Below, piece by piece: positions 1-5,149 of a stretch of DNA of 6,578 nt. Made by a program: the position numbers and the translations under genes. The stretch covers positions 1-6,578 of the forward strand of contig CAJJDJ010000171.1 of NCBI GenBank assembly GCA_905182825.1, given 5' to 3'. The notes under the pieces are model-generated. The model searched no databases and was not told where the DNA came from. It saw only the letters and a program-made list of their open reading frames with translations. Every line of letters begins with the position of its first letter. The first letter of the stretch is position 1. Origin of the DNA: Thiotrichaceae bacterium UBA7359. GTDB taxonomy: Bacteria; Pseudomonadota; Gammaproteobacteria; Eutrophobiales; Eutrophobiaceae.

Positions 1-97
1 CATCTTCCATCAATTCAGTCGTTGTAATACCAACTTGTTGGAAGCCTAATTCTACTCCCCATGACTTTATATGCTTTGTTAACTCTGATTGGTCCAT
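1..97 (-). CDS. queG: Epoxyqueuosine reductase QueG, N-terminal fragment (runs off the left edge)
   Basis: Only 32 complete codons are inside the window. Read on the minus strand they begin MDQSELTKHIKSWG and continue with ELGFQQVGIT (about residues 17-26). That is the N-terminal signature of QueG, whose E. coli form carries a near-identical W-G-x-E-L-G-F-Q-Q-V-G-I-T segment. QueG is a cytoplasmic cobalamin- and 4Fe-4S-dependent enzyme that reduces epoxyqueuosine to queuosine at the wobble base of GUN-anticodon tRNAs; the cofactor-binding parts lie outside the window. The ATG at 97-95 is the only plausible start, because the same frame meets a TGA at 124-122 with no other ATG between. A weak AAAG lies a few bases upstream. 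It is divergent from perM across 345 bases. Family identity is confident from the motif despite the short length; whether the full gene is intact cannot be seen. Confidence 0.86.
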   Translation of the reverse strand, partial: MDQSELTKHIKSWGVELGFQQVGITTTELMED

Positions 98-125
98 TAG
101 ATACTTTAATATTAAGCAGATTCAT

Positions 126-180
126 AAAAAAATTGCATTGCAGCGTATATTTTCTAAAAGTAAACAACTGTAGTGCAATT
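126..180 (-). terminator. Hairpin plus U7 in the queG leader (possible attenuator or sRNA terminator)
   Basis: Bases 131-143 and 168-180 form an inverted repeat with a 24-base loop. On the minus strand the 3' arm runs directly into seven T (complement of the A-run 126-132), the layout of an intrinsic terminator, and it ends about 28 bases before the queG start codon. On the minus-strand RNA 11 of 13 positions pair, with two A-C mismatches. On the plus-strand RNA all 13 pair, two of them as G-U, so the strand on which the structure is used is ambiguous. The stem is AT-rich and its loop is long for a terminator, so termination would probably be inefficient. Confidence 0.35.
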
Positions 181-219
181 ATCAAACATATAATGTCTCT
201 CCAAACGCTATGCCGTTGA

Positions 220-247
220 ATTATAATAAAAATAGTAATTGACACAA
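220..247 (-). promoter_or_regulatory. Putative sigma-70 promoter firing toward queG
   Basis: On the minus strand a perfect TATAAT (complement of 220-225) sits 16 bases downstream of TTGTGT (complement of 242-247, three of six matches to TTGACA). Transcription would start near 213, giving a leader of about 115 bases that contains the hairpin at 126-180. The -10 is strong and the -35 poor. In DNA this AT-rich a chance TATAAT is common, so confidence is modest. The -35 overlaps a perfect TTGACA on the opposite strand (239-244). Confidence 0.35.
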
Positions 248-290
248 CAGCTATATTGCATAGACATATAAAAAAAGTTGTATTTGCTTA

Positions 291-398
291 ATGTTTTTTA
301 ATGATTCTGTTGTATTTTTATGGTGGCTCGTTTCAGGCGTCCTTTGTTTATCAATTACGCTTTATAGACATAACTATTTAGACTCTATGTCTAGGTAA
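291..398 (+). CDS. Candidate 35-residue single-pass membrane peptide upstream of perM
   Basis: An ATG-initiated frame of 35 codons ends in TAA, 44 bases before perM. The product begins MFFNDSVV. Residues about 7-24 form one continuous hydrophobic stretch (Val, Phe, Leu, Trp-Trp, Val, Gly, Cys, Ile) of transmembrane length, followed by a polar basic tail (YRHNYLDSMSR at 25-35). The ordered pattern of short polar N-terminus, one hydrophobic span and positive flank looks protein-like. Against it, there is no clear Shine-Dalgarno, T-rich DNA readily encodes hydrophobic runs by chance, and I recognise no family. It could be a small membrane protein, a leader peptide, or nothing. An in-frame TAG at 261-263 rules out a longer ATG-started version. 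Confidence 0.3.
   Translation: MFFNDSVVFLWWLVSGVLCLSITLYRHNYLDSMSR
365..393. repeat. Perfect 8-bp inverted repeat (TAGACATA / TATGTCTA) before perM
   Basis: TAGACATA at 365-372 is mirrored by TATGTCTA at 386-393, separated by 13 bases. A nested arm TAGAC at 379-383 can instead pair with GTCTA at 389-393 across 5 bases. A third copy, TAGACATA, lies in direct orientation at 261-268. The repeat ends about 50 bases before the perM start, where an operator or a leader hairpin would be expected. It has no T-run after it. No known regulator site is recognised. Confidence 0.4.
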
Positions 399-442
399 GA
401 TACCATTATGATATATATATAATATTAAACTATACTTGAAAG

Positions 443-1510
443 ATGTTTGAATTTATTAATTCATGGTATCGGCGTTATTTTACTGACCCTCAAGCTGCTT
501 TATTAGTTGTCTTACTGGGAATTAGTATCGTTGTGTTGTTGACGATGGGTAAAATGTTGGCACCATTACTTGCAGCGCTCGTCATTTCTTATTTACTTGA
601 AGGTAGTGTAATTAAACTACAAAGAAAATTATTTTCACGGTTTTGGGCGGTTAATCTGGTTTACTTATTATTTATTACCTTTATGTTTTTTATTCTATTT
701 GGATTGTTGCCGCTATTATCAAAACAGCTGAGTCAGTTTTTTCAGGAAGTACCTGATATGATCAGTAATGGACAGGCTTTATTATTGCAATTGCCAAGGG
801 AATATCCCGAATTCATTTCGCCAGATTATATAAGTCAGCTGATTATCACAATTCGACAAGGTTTTAGTGATCTTGGAGGAAATGTGCTTTCGTTTTCTGT
901 AGCTTCGATACCTGCAATTATTACAGTGATTGTTTATTTGGTATTGGTGCCACTTATGATCTTTTTCTTTTTAAAAGATAAGCACCTCATTATAAATTGG
1001 ATGGGTCGCTTTCTTCCAAAAGAAAGGCAATTAATAAAGGAGATCTGGAGCGAGATGGATGCGCAAATAGGTAATTATGTACGTGGTAAATTTAACGAGA
1101 TTATCATTGTTGGAAGCGCTTCCTATATTACTTTTGTATTATTTGATCTCAATTATGCACCGCTGCTAGCTTTGATAGTTGGTTTGTCTGTGTTGATTCC
1201 TTATATTGGCGCTGCTGTGGTTACGCTCCCCATTACTCTTGTTGCCTACTTTCAATGGGGTGTAACACCAGATTTTGTATGGTTATTGATTACGTATGGT
1301 GTGATTCAATTCTTAGACGGCAATGTTTTAGTACCAATACTTTTTTCAGAAGCTGTTAACCTTCATCCGGTCGCAATTATTGTTGCGATTCTTGTCTTTG
1401 GGGGGTTATGGGGTTTTTTAGGTGTTTTTTTTGCTATTCCATTAGCAACTCTAGTTAAAGCCTTAATCAATGTTTGGCCGACACATGAAAATGATGACGT
1501 TGTTTTATAA
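443..1510 (+). CDS. perM: PerM-type AI-2E family transporter / permease
   Basis: A 355-residue polytopic inner-membrane protein that aligns by eye with E. coli PerM (formerly YfgO, about 353 residues) from end to end. The shared opening is W-Y-R-R-x-F-x-D-P (residues 8-16). Shared blocks are VYLVLVPLM with a following FFFLKDK (about 170-185), SVLIPYIGA (about 249-257), LDGN and FSEAVNLHP near residues 290-310, and GGLWGFLGVFFAIPLATL (320-337). Hydrophobic spans lie at roughly 18-36, 39-53, 67-92, 145-177, 220-265, 274-290 and 305-345, with a more polar stretch between about 92 and 145. The family is named for putative autoinducer-2 export, but some members are antiporters and the PerM substrate is unsettled. 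The start is fixed by a TGA at 437-439 in the same frame; GAAAG abuts the ATG, too close for a good ribosome site. It converges on bcp, its usual gammaproteobacterial neighbour. Confidence 0.93.
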   Translation: MFEFINSWYRRYFTDPQAALLVVLLGISIVVLLTMGKMLAPLLAALVISYLLEGSVIKLQRKLFSRFWAVNLVYLLFITFMFFILFGLLPLLSKQLSQFFQEVPDMISNGQALLLQLPREYPEFISPDYISQLIITIRQGFSDLGGNVLSFSVASIPAIITVIVYLVLVPLMIFFFLKDKHLIINWMGRFLPKERQLIKEIWSEMDAQIGNYVRGKFNEIIIVGSASYITFVLFDLNYAPLLALIVGLSVLIPYIGAAVVTLPITLVAYFQWGVTPDFVWLLITYGVIQFLDGNVLVPILFSEAVNLHPVAIIVAILVFGGLWGFLGVFFAIPLATLVKALINVWPTHENDDVVL

Positions 1511-1570
1511 AAGCAGGCTTGGTCATTTTTTGTAATCAGTCCTTCGAAAAGTCAGTTTAATTACTCGTAC

Positions 1571-1586
1571 AGATTCATATGAATCT
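1571..1586. repeat. Perfect 16-bp palindrome between perM and bcp
   Basis: AGATTCATATGAATCT is identical to its own reverse complement with no interruption. It sits in the 142-base gap between the converging perM and bcp stops, 60 bases past perM and 66 bases past the bcp stop. As RNA it could fold to a 6-bp stem with an AUAU loop on either strand. No T-run follows on either side, so it does not look like an intrinsic terminator. A dimeric protein-binding site is equally possible. The ten bases CAGATTCATA at 1570-1579 also occur at 117-126 beside queG, perhaps by chance. Confidence 0.5.
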
Positions 1587-1652
1587 AATCAATATCTTAA
1601 ATTCTCGATTACATAAATGATAGATGATTTTTGAACATAAATTAGTACATAT

Positions 1653-2120
1653 TCAACGTTGTTCTAAAACTTCGAGTATATCATTTACATGATTTTTTAC
1701 CTTCACCTTGCGCCATTCCTTATACAGCACACCCTTTTCGTCAATCAAAAAAGTTGAGCGTTCAATTCCCAATACTTTCTTCCCATACATATTTTTTTCT
1801 TTTATAACATCAAATAAGTTACAGAGCGTTTCGTCTTCATCAGACAATAAATCAAAAGGGAAACATTGCTGTTGTTTAAATTTTTCGTGAGAAGATAAAT
1901 TGTCTCGAGATATGCCAAGAATAATAGAATTATGAGAGTTGAATTTATCTATGTTGTCGCGAAAATCTTGACCTTCCAGTGTACATCCAGGGGTACTATC
2001 TTTAGGATAAAAATATAGAACAATATTTTTACCTTTTAGCTCTGAAAGCTGAATGATTTTACTACCGGTTGCTGAAAGAGCGAATGGGGGGACTTTTTTC
2101 CCTATACTGAGTTTATTCAT
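1653..2120 (-). CDS. bcp: Thioredoxin-dependent peroxiredoxin, Bcp/PrxQ type
   Basis: A 155-residue cytoplasmic thiol peroxidase, the normal length for Bcp (E. coli form 156). It would reduce hydrogen peroxide and organic hydroperoxides using thioredoxin. The active site is FYPKDSTPGCTLEG (37-50): Pro39, Thr43 and the peroxidatic Cys46 form the family P-x3-T-x2-C motif. The segment LCNLFDVIKEKNMYGKKVLG, followed by IERSTF (about 99-124), is characteristic of proteobacterial Bcp. The alpha-2 resolving cysteine used by E. coli Bcp five residues after the peroxidatic one is absent (Gln51). Two other cysteines, Cys86 and Cys100, remain, so an alpha-3-type resolving role for Cys86 or a 1-Cys mechanism is possible. 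The ATG at 2120-2118 lacks a clear Shine-Dalgarno. It lies downstream of gcvR on the same strand, the conserved order, but across an unusually wide 198-base gap. Confidence 0.95.
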   Translation of the reverse strand: MNKLSIGKKVPPFALSATGSKIIQLSELKGKNIVLYFYPKDSTPGCTLEGQDFRDNIDKFNSHNSIILGISRDNLSSHEKFKQQQCFPFDLLSDEDETLCNLFDVIKEKNMYGKKVLGIERSTFLIDEKGVLYKEWRKVKVKNHVNDILEVLEQR

Positions 2121-2165
2121 AATTTAGTTGTCGCTTATATTTTAAAGATTTATATTATTTGTATT

Positions 2166-2184
2166 AAAAAACACTATTTCAGTG
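2166..2184 (-). terminator. Weak terminator-like hairpin between gcvR and bcp
   Basis: CACT at 2172-2175 and AGTG at 2181-2184 form a 4-bp stem with a 5-base loop. On the minus strand it is followed by six T (complement of 2166-2171). It lies about 135 bases beyond the gcvR stop and about 46 bases before the bcp start, so it could end gcvR transcripts or attenuate read-through into bcp. The stem is short, extending only through a T-T mismatch to two more A-T pairs, so confidence is low. The rest of the gap (2121-2318) shows no gene and no convincing promoter. Confidence 0.25.
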
Positions 2185-2318
2185 ATTTAGATTATTAGTT
2201 AATAACAATCATTCTTTTGTCATTGTAAGGAATCGAAATACATAGAAAAGTAGTCAGTACGTGATACATAAGTGCTCGAGTACGACATTGACAGAGAATT
2301 CGTAATTTAGGCAGACCA

Positions 2319-2846
2319 TTATTTTACAGGTTCCATTATGGCATCTAAATTAAGACGGTCACAAAACTCAATGAAATCGCCTCGGATAGATGCGATAGAC
2401 GAATCCGATGAAATATTGACCATCATATGCAAGGAGAACATCTTAGCGCCAGTCATTGAAGCCTCGTAGGTGTTGGATGCCATTTCATGAATAATTAGGT
2501 TATTGCTTGACATGAAATCCGAAATATCAAATATAATTCCTGTTTGGTCAAGACCAACAACGTCAACAGCATAAGGCATGGAGTCGCCCTGCAATTTGTC
2601 TACAGTCGTTCGTTTCGTGAAGATCTTTATTTGATTTTCTTTTGCGAGAATGCTGAGCATATCTTCAATTTTAGCAATAGCATCCCAAGTTCCTGTCAAG
2701 AAAAGCATCAAGGAAAGTTCTTGCCCGAAAACTTTAAATCGACTATCGATGATATTGCAACCGCTAGATTTGGACAATTTTGAAAATTTACGTATGATTT
2801 CGCTAGAATTTTCGCTCAGAGCACTAACAACAAGATAATTTTGCAT
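2319..2846 (-). CDS. gcvR: Glycine cleavage system transcriptional repressor GcvR (tandem ACT domains)
   Basis: A 175-residue soluble protein resembling E. coli GcvR (about 190). The first ACT domain covers about residues 3-75: NYLVVSAL opening strand, then S-x-G-C-N-I-x-D-S-R (28-36, in E. coli also a CNIxDSR block), and MLFLTGTWDAI (47-57), which parallels the E. coli L-S-G-S-W-N-A-I block. A K-R-T-T linker follows. The second ACT domain runs from about 90, with the G-x-D-x-x-G-I turn (GLDQTGI) at its first strand-helix junction. GcvR has no DNA-binding domain; in enterics it binds the activator GcvA and blocks gcvTHP induction when glycine is low. No gcvA partner is in the window. It lacks the E. 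coli C-terminal tail. The ATG at 2846-2844 has no Shine-Dalgarno but is preceded by a good promoter. It is divergent from dapA, as in E. coli. Confidence 0.9.
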   Translation of the reverse strand: MQNYLVVSALSENSSEIIRKFSKLSKSSGCNIIDSRFKVFGQELSLMLFLTGTWDAIAKIEDMLSILAKENQIKIFTKRTTVDKLQGDSMPYAVDVVGLDQTGIIFDISDFMSSNNLIIHEMASNTYEASMTGAKMFSLHMMVNISSDSSIASIRGDFIEFCDRLNLDAIMEPVK

Positions 2847-2919
2847 TTTATGCTGGAATTACAATTAGGTGGTTACTGCGTAAATAGTTTCATATTAGCG
2901 TCATCTAATTGTAATACAC

Positions 2920-2947
2920 ATTATAAAGGTACTAATTTCCTTGTCAT
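2920..2947 (-). promoter_or_regulatory. Putative sigma-70 promoter of gcvR
   Basis: On the minus strand ATGACA (complement of 2942-2947, five of six matches to TTGACA) and a perfect TATAAT (complement of 2920-2925) are 16 bases apart. Transcription would begin near 2913 and give a leader of about 66 bases before the gcvR ATG. This is the best promoter match in the window, and it lies where gcvR needs one. Confidence 0.55.
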
Positions 2948-2970
2948 AAGGTTACTTCATTCAGTACCAT
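2941..2970 (+). promoter_or_regulatory. Putative sigma-70 promoter of dapA-bamC
   Basis: TTGTCA (2941-2946, five of six) and TACCAT (2965-2970, four of six) are separated by 18 bases. The predicted start near 2977 leaves a leader of about 30 bases. The -35 covers the same bases as the gcvR -35 on the opposite strand. No lysine riboswitch would fit in such a short leader, and none is seen. Confidence 0.4.
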
Positions 2971-3006
2971 ACACGTTTTTCTCAATTACTCATAATAACT
3001 ATTCAT

Positions 3007-3894
3007 ATGTTTACTGGAAGTATGGTTGCTATTGTCACCCCGATGCTGACCGGGGTAGGTGCAGATACAAAAATAGATAGTCAAGCGCTAGAGAACTTGC
3101 TTGAATTTCATATCGAGCAGGGTACTGATGCAATCGTTGCTGTGGGCACAACTGGCGAGTCTGCGACATTAACTGAAGAAGAACATTGCATAGTGATTAA
3201 GCAAATGGTCGATATAGTAAATGGTCGTATTCCCGTAATTGCAGGTACTGGTGCAAACTCAACGATTGAAGCAATTTCATTAACAAAATGTGCCAAAAAA
3301 GTTGGTGCTGATGCGTGCCTATTAGTTACGCCTTACTATAACAAGCCTACACAGGAAGGGTTGTATTTACATTATAGAGCTGTCGCAGAGTCGGTTGACA
3401 TACCACAAATTCTCTACAATGTACCAAGCAGGACAGCTTGTGATATGTTGCCTGATACGATAATTCGTTTGGCCGCGATAAAAAACATTATCGGTGTTAA
3501 AGAAGCTACGGCAGATCTGGCTAGGGTCAAACAAATACGTGATGGTGCGGGTGCAGATTTTCTGTTGCTAACAGGAGATGATGAGACTACCAAAGACTTC
3601 ATACTTAAAGGTGGTGATGGGGTTATCTCAGTCACAGCAAATGTTGCGCCCAAAGCAATGCATGAGATGTGTATGTTAGCTCTCTGTGGTGACATCGATG
3701 GTGCCACTAACATAGACAATATGCTTAAAGGTCTTCATAAAGAATTGTTTGTTGAATCAAACCCAATTCCTGTGAAATGGGTTTTACATAAATTAGGCTT
3801 TATACAAGCAGGAATAAGACTGCCGATGACCTGGATGACTGAATCAGCAGAACTAAAATTACTAGACGCCATGAAACAGGCAGGAGTTATATAA
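3007..3894 (+). CDS. dapA: 4-hydroxy-tetrahydrodipicolinate synthase
   Basis: A 295-residue cytoplasmic class I aldolase (E. coli DapA 292). It condenses pyruvate with aspartate-4-semialdehyde, the committed step to diaminopimelate and lysine. All hallmark residues are present at E. coli number +4: Schiff-base Lys165 in GVKEAT (163-168), catalytic Tyr137 in LYNVPSR (136-142), Thr48 of GTTGES (47-52), Tyr111 of TPYYN (108-112) and substrate-binding Arg142. It opens MFTGSMVAIVTPM, nearly identical to E. coli, which fixes the start although no Shine-Dalgarno is visible. Residues matching the lysine allosteric pocket are mostly kept (Ser52, His60, Asn84, Glu88, Tyr110), so feedback inhibition by lysine is expected; E. 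coli His53 is Glu57 here. It is followed 7 bases later by bamC, an arrangement conserved in gammaproteobacteria, so the two are probably co-transcribed. Confidence 0.97.
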   Translation: MFTGSMVAIVTPMLTGVGADTKIDSQALENLLEFHIEQGTDAIVAVGTTGESATLTEEEHCIVIKQMVDIVNGRIPVIAGTGANSTIEAISLTKCAKKVGADACLLVTPYYNKPTQEGLYLHYRAVAESVDIPQILYNVPSRTACDMLPDTIIRLAAIKNIIGVKEATADLARVKQIRDGAGADFLLLTGDDETTKDFILKGGDGVISVTANVAPKAMHEMCMLALCGDIDGATNIDNMLKGLHKELFVESNPIPVKWVLHKLGFIQAGIRLPMTWMTESAELKLLDAMKQAGVI

Positions 3895-3901
3895 ATACAC
3901 A

Positions 3902-4963
3902 ATGATGATTTTACGTAATTTTGCATTAATACTTAGTTTCCTATCTATGATCGGTTGTTCTTATCTTCCAGGTGTTAAAGACTTGGAAAAGGTGCTACCT
4001 GATAAACGAACTGCGTATCAAAAAAGTACTAGTTTGCCAATGCTCGAAGTTCCTCCTGATTTGACTGTGACGGAAGGAGAATATTCTTCAAAGATTCCAG
4101 GAGAGGAATCAACGTCTTTGTCTGAGTTTGAACGACAACGTTCCGAAAACAAGCGGCAGGGATTAGTGTTGGGTTCTGGTGAGCAGGATGGTGAACAGTG
4201 GCTAGCTTTGAAGGGTTCGTCTTCTGATATATGGCCTAAACTCAAAGAATTCTGGAGAAAAAAAGAGTATGTCATCGATTTGGATGATGCAGAGTTAGGT
4301 GTCCTTGAGACGGATTGGAAAGAGGAGAATAACAGCAGGTACAGATTCAAGATCTTTGCAGAACCAAATGATTCTGGCGGAACACTATTATTTCTTTCAA
4401 GTGAAAAACAAAATTTGACCGAAGGTGAATGGCTTGATGTGGTCATTGATGCTGGGATTGAAAAAAAAGTCATTCGTAAAATAAATTTACATTTTTATGG
4501 AACTGACATACAAAAACCAAGGAGTACATCTAATAATCCCAAAAATAGCTCATCTATAGCATTAGCAGCTACAACGTCAAAACGAATCAAGCCCAAAGCA
4601 GAAATTTTTGATGTTGGAGATGGCAAGAGTTATCTAGTGATTCCTCAGGAGTTCACACGTGGTTGGCGTGAAGCACGAATGATAGTAGAACGTGCTAAGT
4701 ACGTGATTGAAGGTAGCGATCAGGCGAAGGGCGTTTATGACTTTCGTATCTTCAAGTCAGAAAGCGAAAAAGGAGGAAAAGGGTTTTTATCAAAATTAAA
4801 ATTCTGGGGCGATGATGATGATGGCACCCCTTATCAGTTAAGCTTGACTGGAGTTGGTGATAAGACAGAAATAATTGTTACTAATAAGGATGGTAATTGG
4901 GAAACTAGTGAAGAAGCTAAGACTATCCTAGAAGTGTTAAAAGATAATTATAATAAACTATAA
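3902..4963 (+). CDS. bamC: Outer membrane protein assembly lipoprotein BamC (NlpB)
   Basis: A 353-residue lipoprotein, slightly longer than E. coli BamC (344). A short signal peptide (MMILRNFALILSFLSMIG) ends at a lipobox-like MIGC, making Cys19 the lipidated residue; Met at -3 and Ile at -2 are less usual than Leu-Ser/Ala. An extended N-terminal segment follows with RTAYQKSTSLPMLEVPPDL (36-54), the conserved stretch that in E. coli wraps BamD. Two helix-grip-like domains follow, about residues 95-200 (DIWPKLKEFW, then LETDW) and 235-353 (YLVIPQEFTRGWREA onward), with a Ser/Asn-rich linker near 205-220. A GAT run (about 4811-4822) encodes four Asp. BamC is an accessory part of the BAM complex that folds outer-membrane barrels. 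Two ATGs are adjacent (3902 and 3905). AGGAG at 3882-3886 is 15 bases away, too far to be ideal, so coupling to dapA translation is plausible. Confidence 0.92.
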   Translation: MMILRNFALILSFLSMIGCSYLPGVKDLEKVLPDKRTAYQKSTSLPMLEVPPDLTVTEGEYSSKIPGEESTSLSEFERQRSENKRQGLVLGSGEQDGEQWLALKGSSSDIWPKLKEFWRKKEYVIDLDDAELGVLETDWKEENNSRYRFKIFAEPNDSGGTLLFLSSEKQNLTEGEWLDVVIDAGIEKKVIRKINLHFYGTDIQKPRSTSNNPKNSSSIALAATTSKRIKPKAEIFDVGDGKSYLVIPQEFTRGWREARMIVERAKYVIEGSDQAKGVYDFRIFKSESEKGGKGFLSKLKFWGDDDDGTPYQLSLTGVGDKTEIIVTNKDGNWETSEEAKTILEVLKDNYNKL

Positions 4964-5021
4964 TCTTACCTTAACTTTGTATTATTATATTAAAGACATA
5001 TCTAAGCATAAATAAAAGTCT

Positions 5022-5055
5022 ATCTTGATTTATAGAAAATTTAATCTATCAAGAT
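5022..5055. repeat. Inverted repeat ATCTTGAT / ATCAAGAT ahead of the porin gene
   Basis: A perfect 8-bp inverted repeat (5022-5029 and 5048-5055) is separated by 18 bases. An alternative fold pairs ATCTTGA with TCAAGAT (7 bp) and then TAGA (5033-5036) with TCTA (5045-5048) around an AAATTTAA loop, leaving a 4-base bulge on one side. It lies 58 bases past bamC and about 91 bases before the porin GTG. No T-run follows, so a simple intrinsic terminator is unlikely. It could be an operator, an RNA processing or stability element, or a weak boundary between the two transcripts. The rest of 4964-5146 holds no gene, and I see no convincing promoter. Confidence 0.4.
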
Positions 5056-5131
5056 CAGAAGAAATAAATGTAAGAATATTAGTGAATTCTTTACTGAGTT
5101 GTTGTTGTGGAGTTAATTAAACTAACAATTA

Positions 5132-5149
5132 AAGGATAAGTCTAAGGTG
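5132..5149 (+). promoter_or_regulatory. Shine-Dalgarno and GTG start of the porin
   Basis: AAGGA at 5132-5136 lies 10 bases before a GTG at 5147. The spacing supports GTG as the start and gives a complete signal peptide. The next in-frame ATG falls inside the hydrophobic core of that signal (residue 25), so it would destroy export. This is the only gene in the window with a well-placed Shine-Dalgarno. Confidence 0.7.

Larger units (their letters stand above)
98..442. other. Divergent queG / perM intergenic region
   Basis: This is the only long stretch in the window without an established gene. It holds a 13-bp imperfect inverted repeat with a T-run on the queG side (126-180), a consensus TATAAT on the minus strand (220-225), a perfect TTGACA on the plus strand (239-244) without a good -10 partner, a 35-codon open frame on the plus strand (291-398), and three copies of TAGACATA or its reverse complement (261-268, 365-372, 386-393). 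A second consensus-like TATAAT lies just before perM (418-423), but has no recognisable -35. The rest is very AT-rich and shows no further gene. Confidence 0.7.

Noticed and set aside
98..213. preQ1 riboswitch in the queG leader
   Set aside because: The leader lacks the C-rich loop and A-rich tail pattern of preQ1-I, and nothing resembling preQ1-II is seen.
15..245. Minus-strand open frame of 76 codons at the left edge
   Set aside because: It overlaps the queG start in another frame, has no recognisable motif, and is explained by AT-rich sequence with few stops; the queG frame carries a clear family signature.
239..272. Perfect TTGACA (239-244) as a strong promoter for perM
   Set aside because: No acceptable -10 at 16-18 bases; TAGACA at 16 matches only three of six and TATAAA lies 22 bases away.
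418..423. TATAAT just before perM as its promoter
   Set aside because: No -35-like hexamer at 16-18 bases upstream, and the site is part of an AT alternating run where the match is expected by chance.
1513..1538. Terminator for perM (AAGC-AG-GCTT then a T-run)
   Set aside because: The repeat leaves a 2-base loop; with a realistic loop only 3 base pairs remain, too weak to call.
1708..1890. Plus-strand open frame inside bcp
   Set aside because: Antisense shadow of a well-conserved peroxiredoxin; composition is low-complexity Ser/Phe and shows no motif.
2841..3080. Plus-strand open frame spanning the gcvR-dapA gap
   Set aside because: It runs out of frame into dapA, whose start and N-terminus are firmly identified, and its product shows no conserved pattern.
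4018..4473. 151-codon minus-strand open frame inside bamC
   Set aside because: Ser-rich antisense shadow of bamC; the plus frame carries the lipobox and conserved BamC segments.
4811..4822. GAT trinucleotide run in bamC as a phase-variable repeat
   Set aside because: Only four units of a 3-base repeat, so slippage would not shift the frame; simply four Asp codons.
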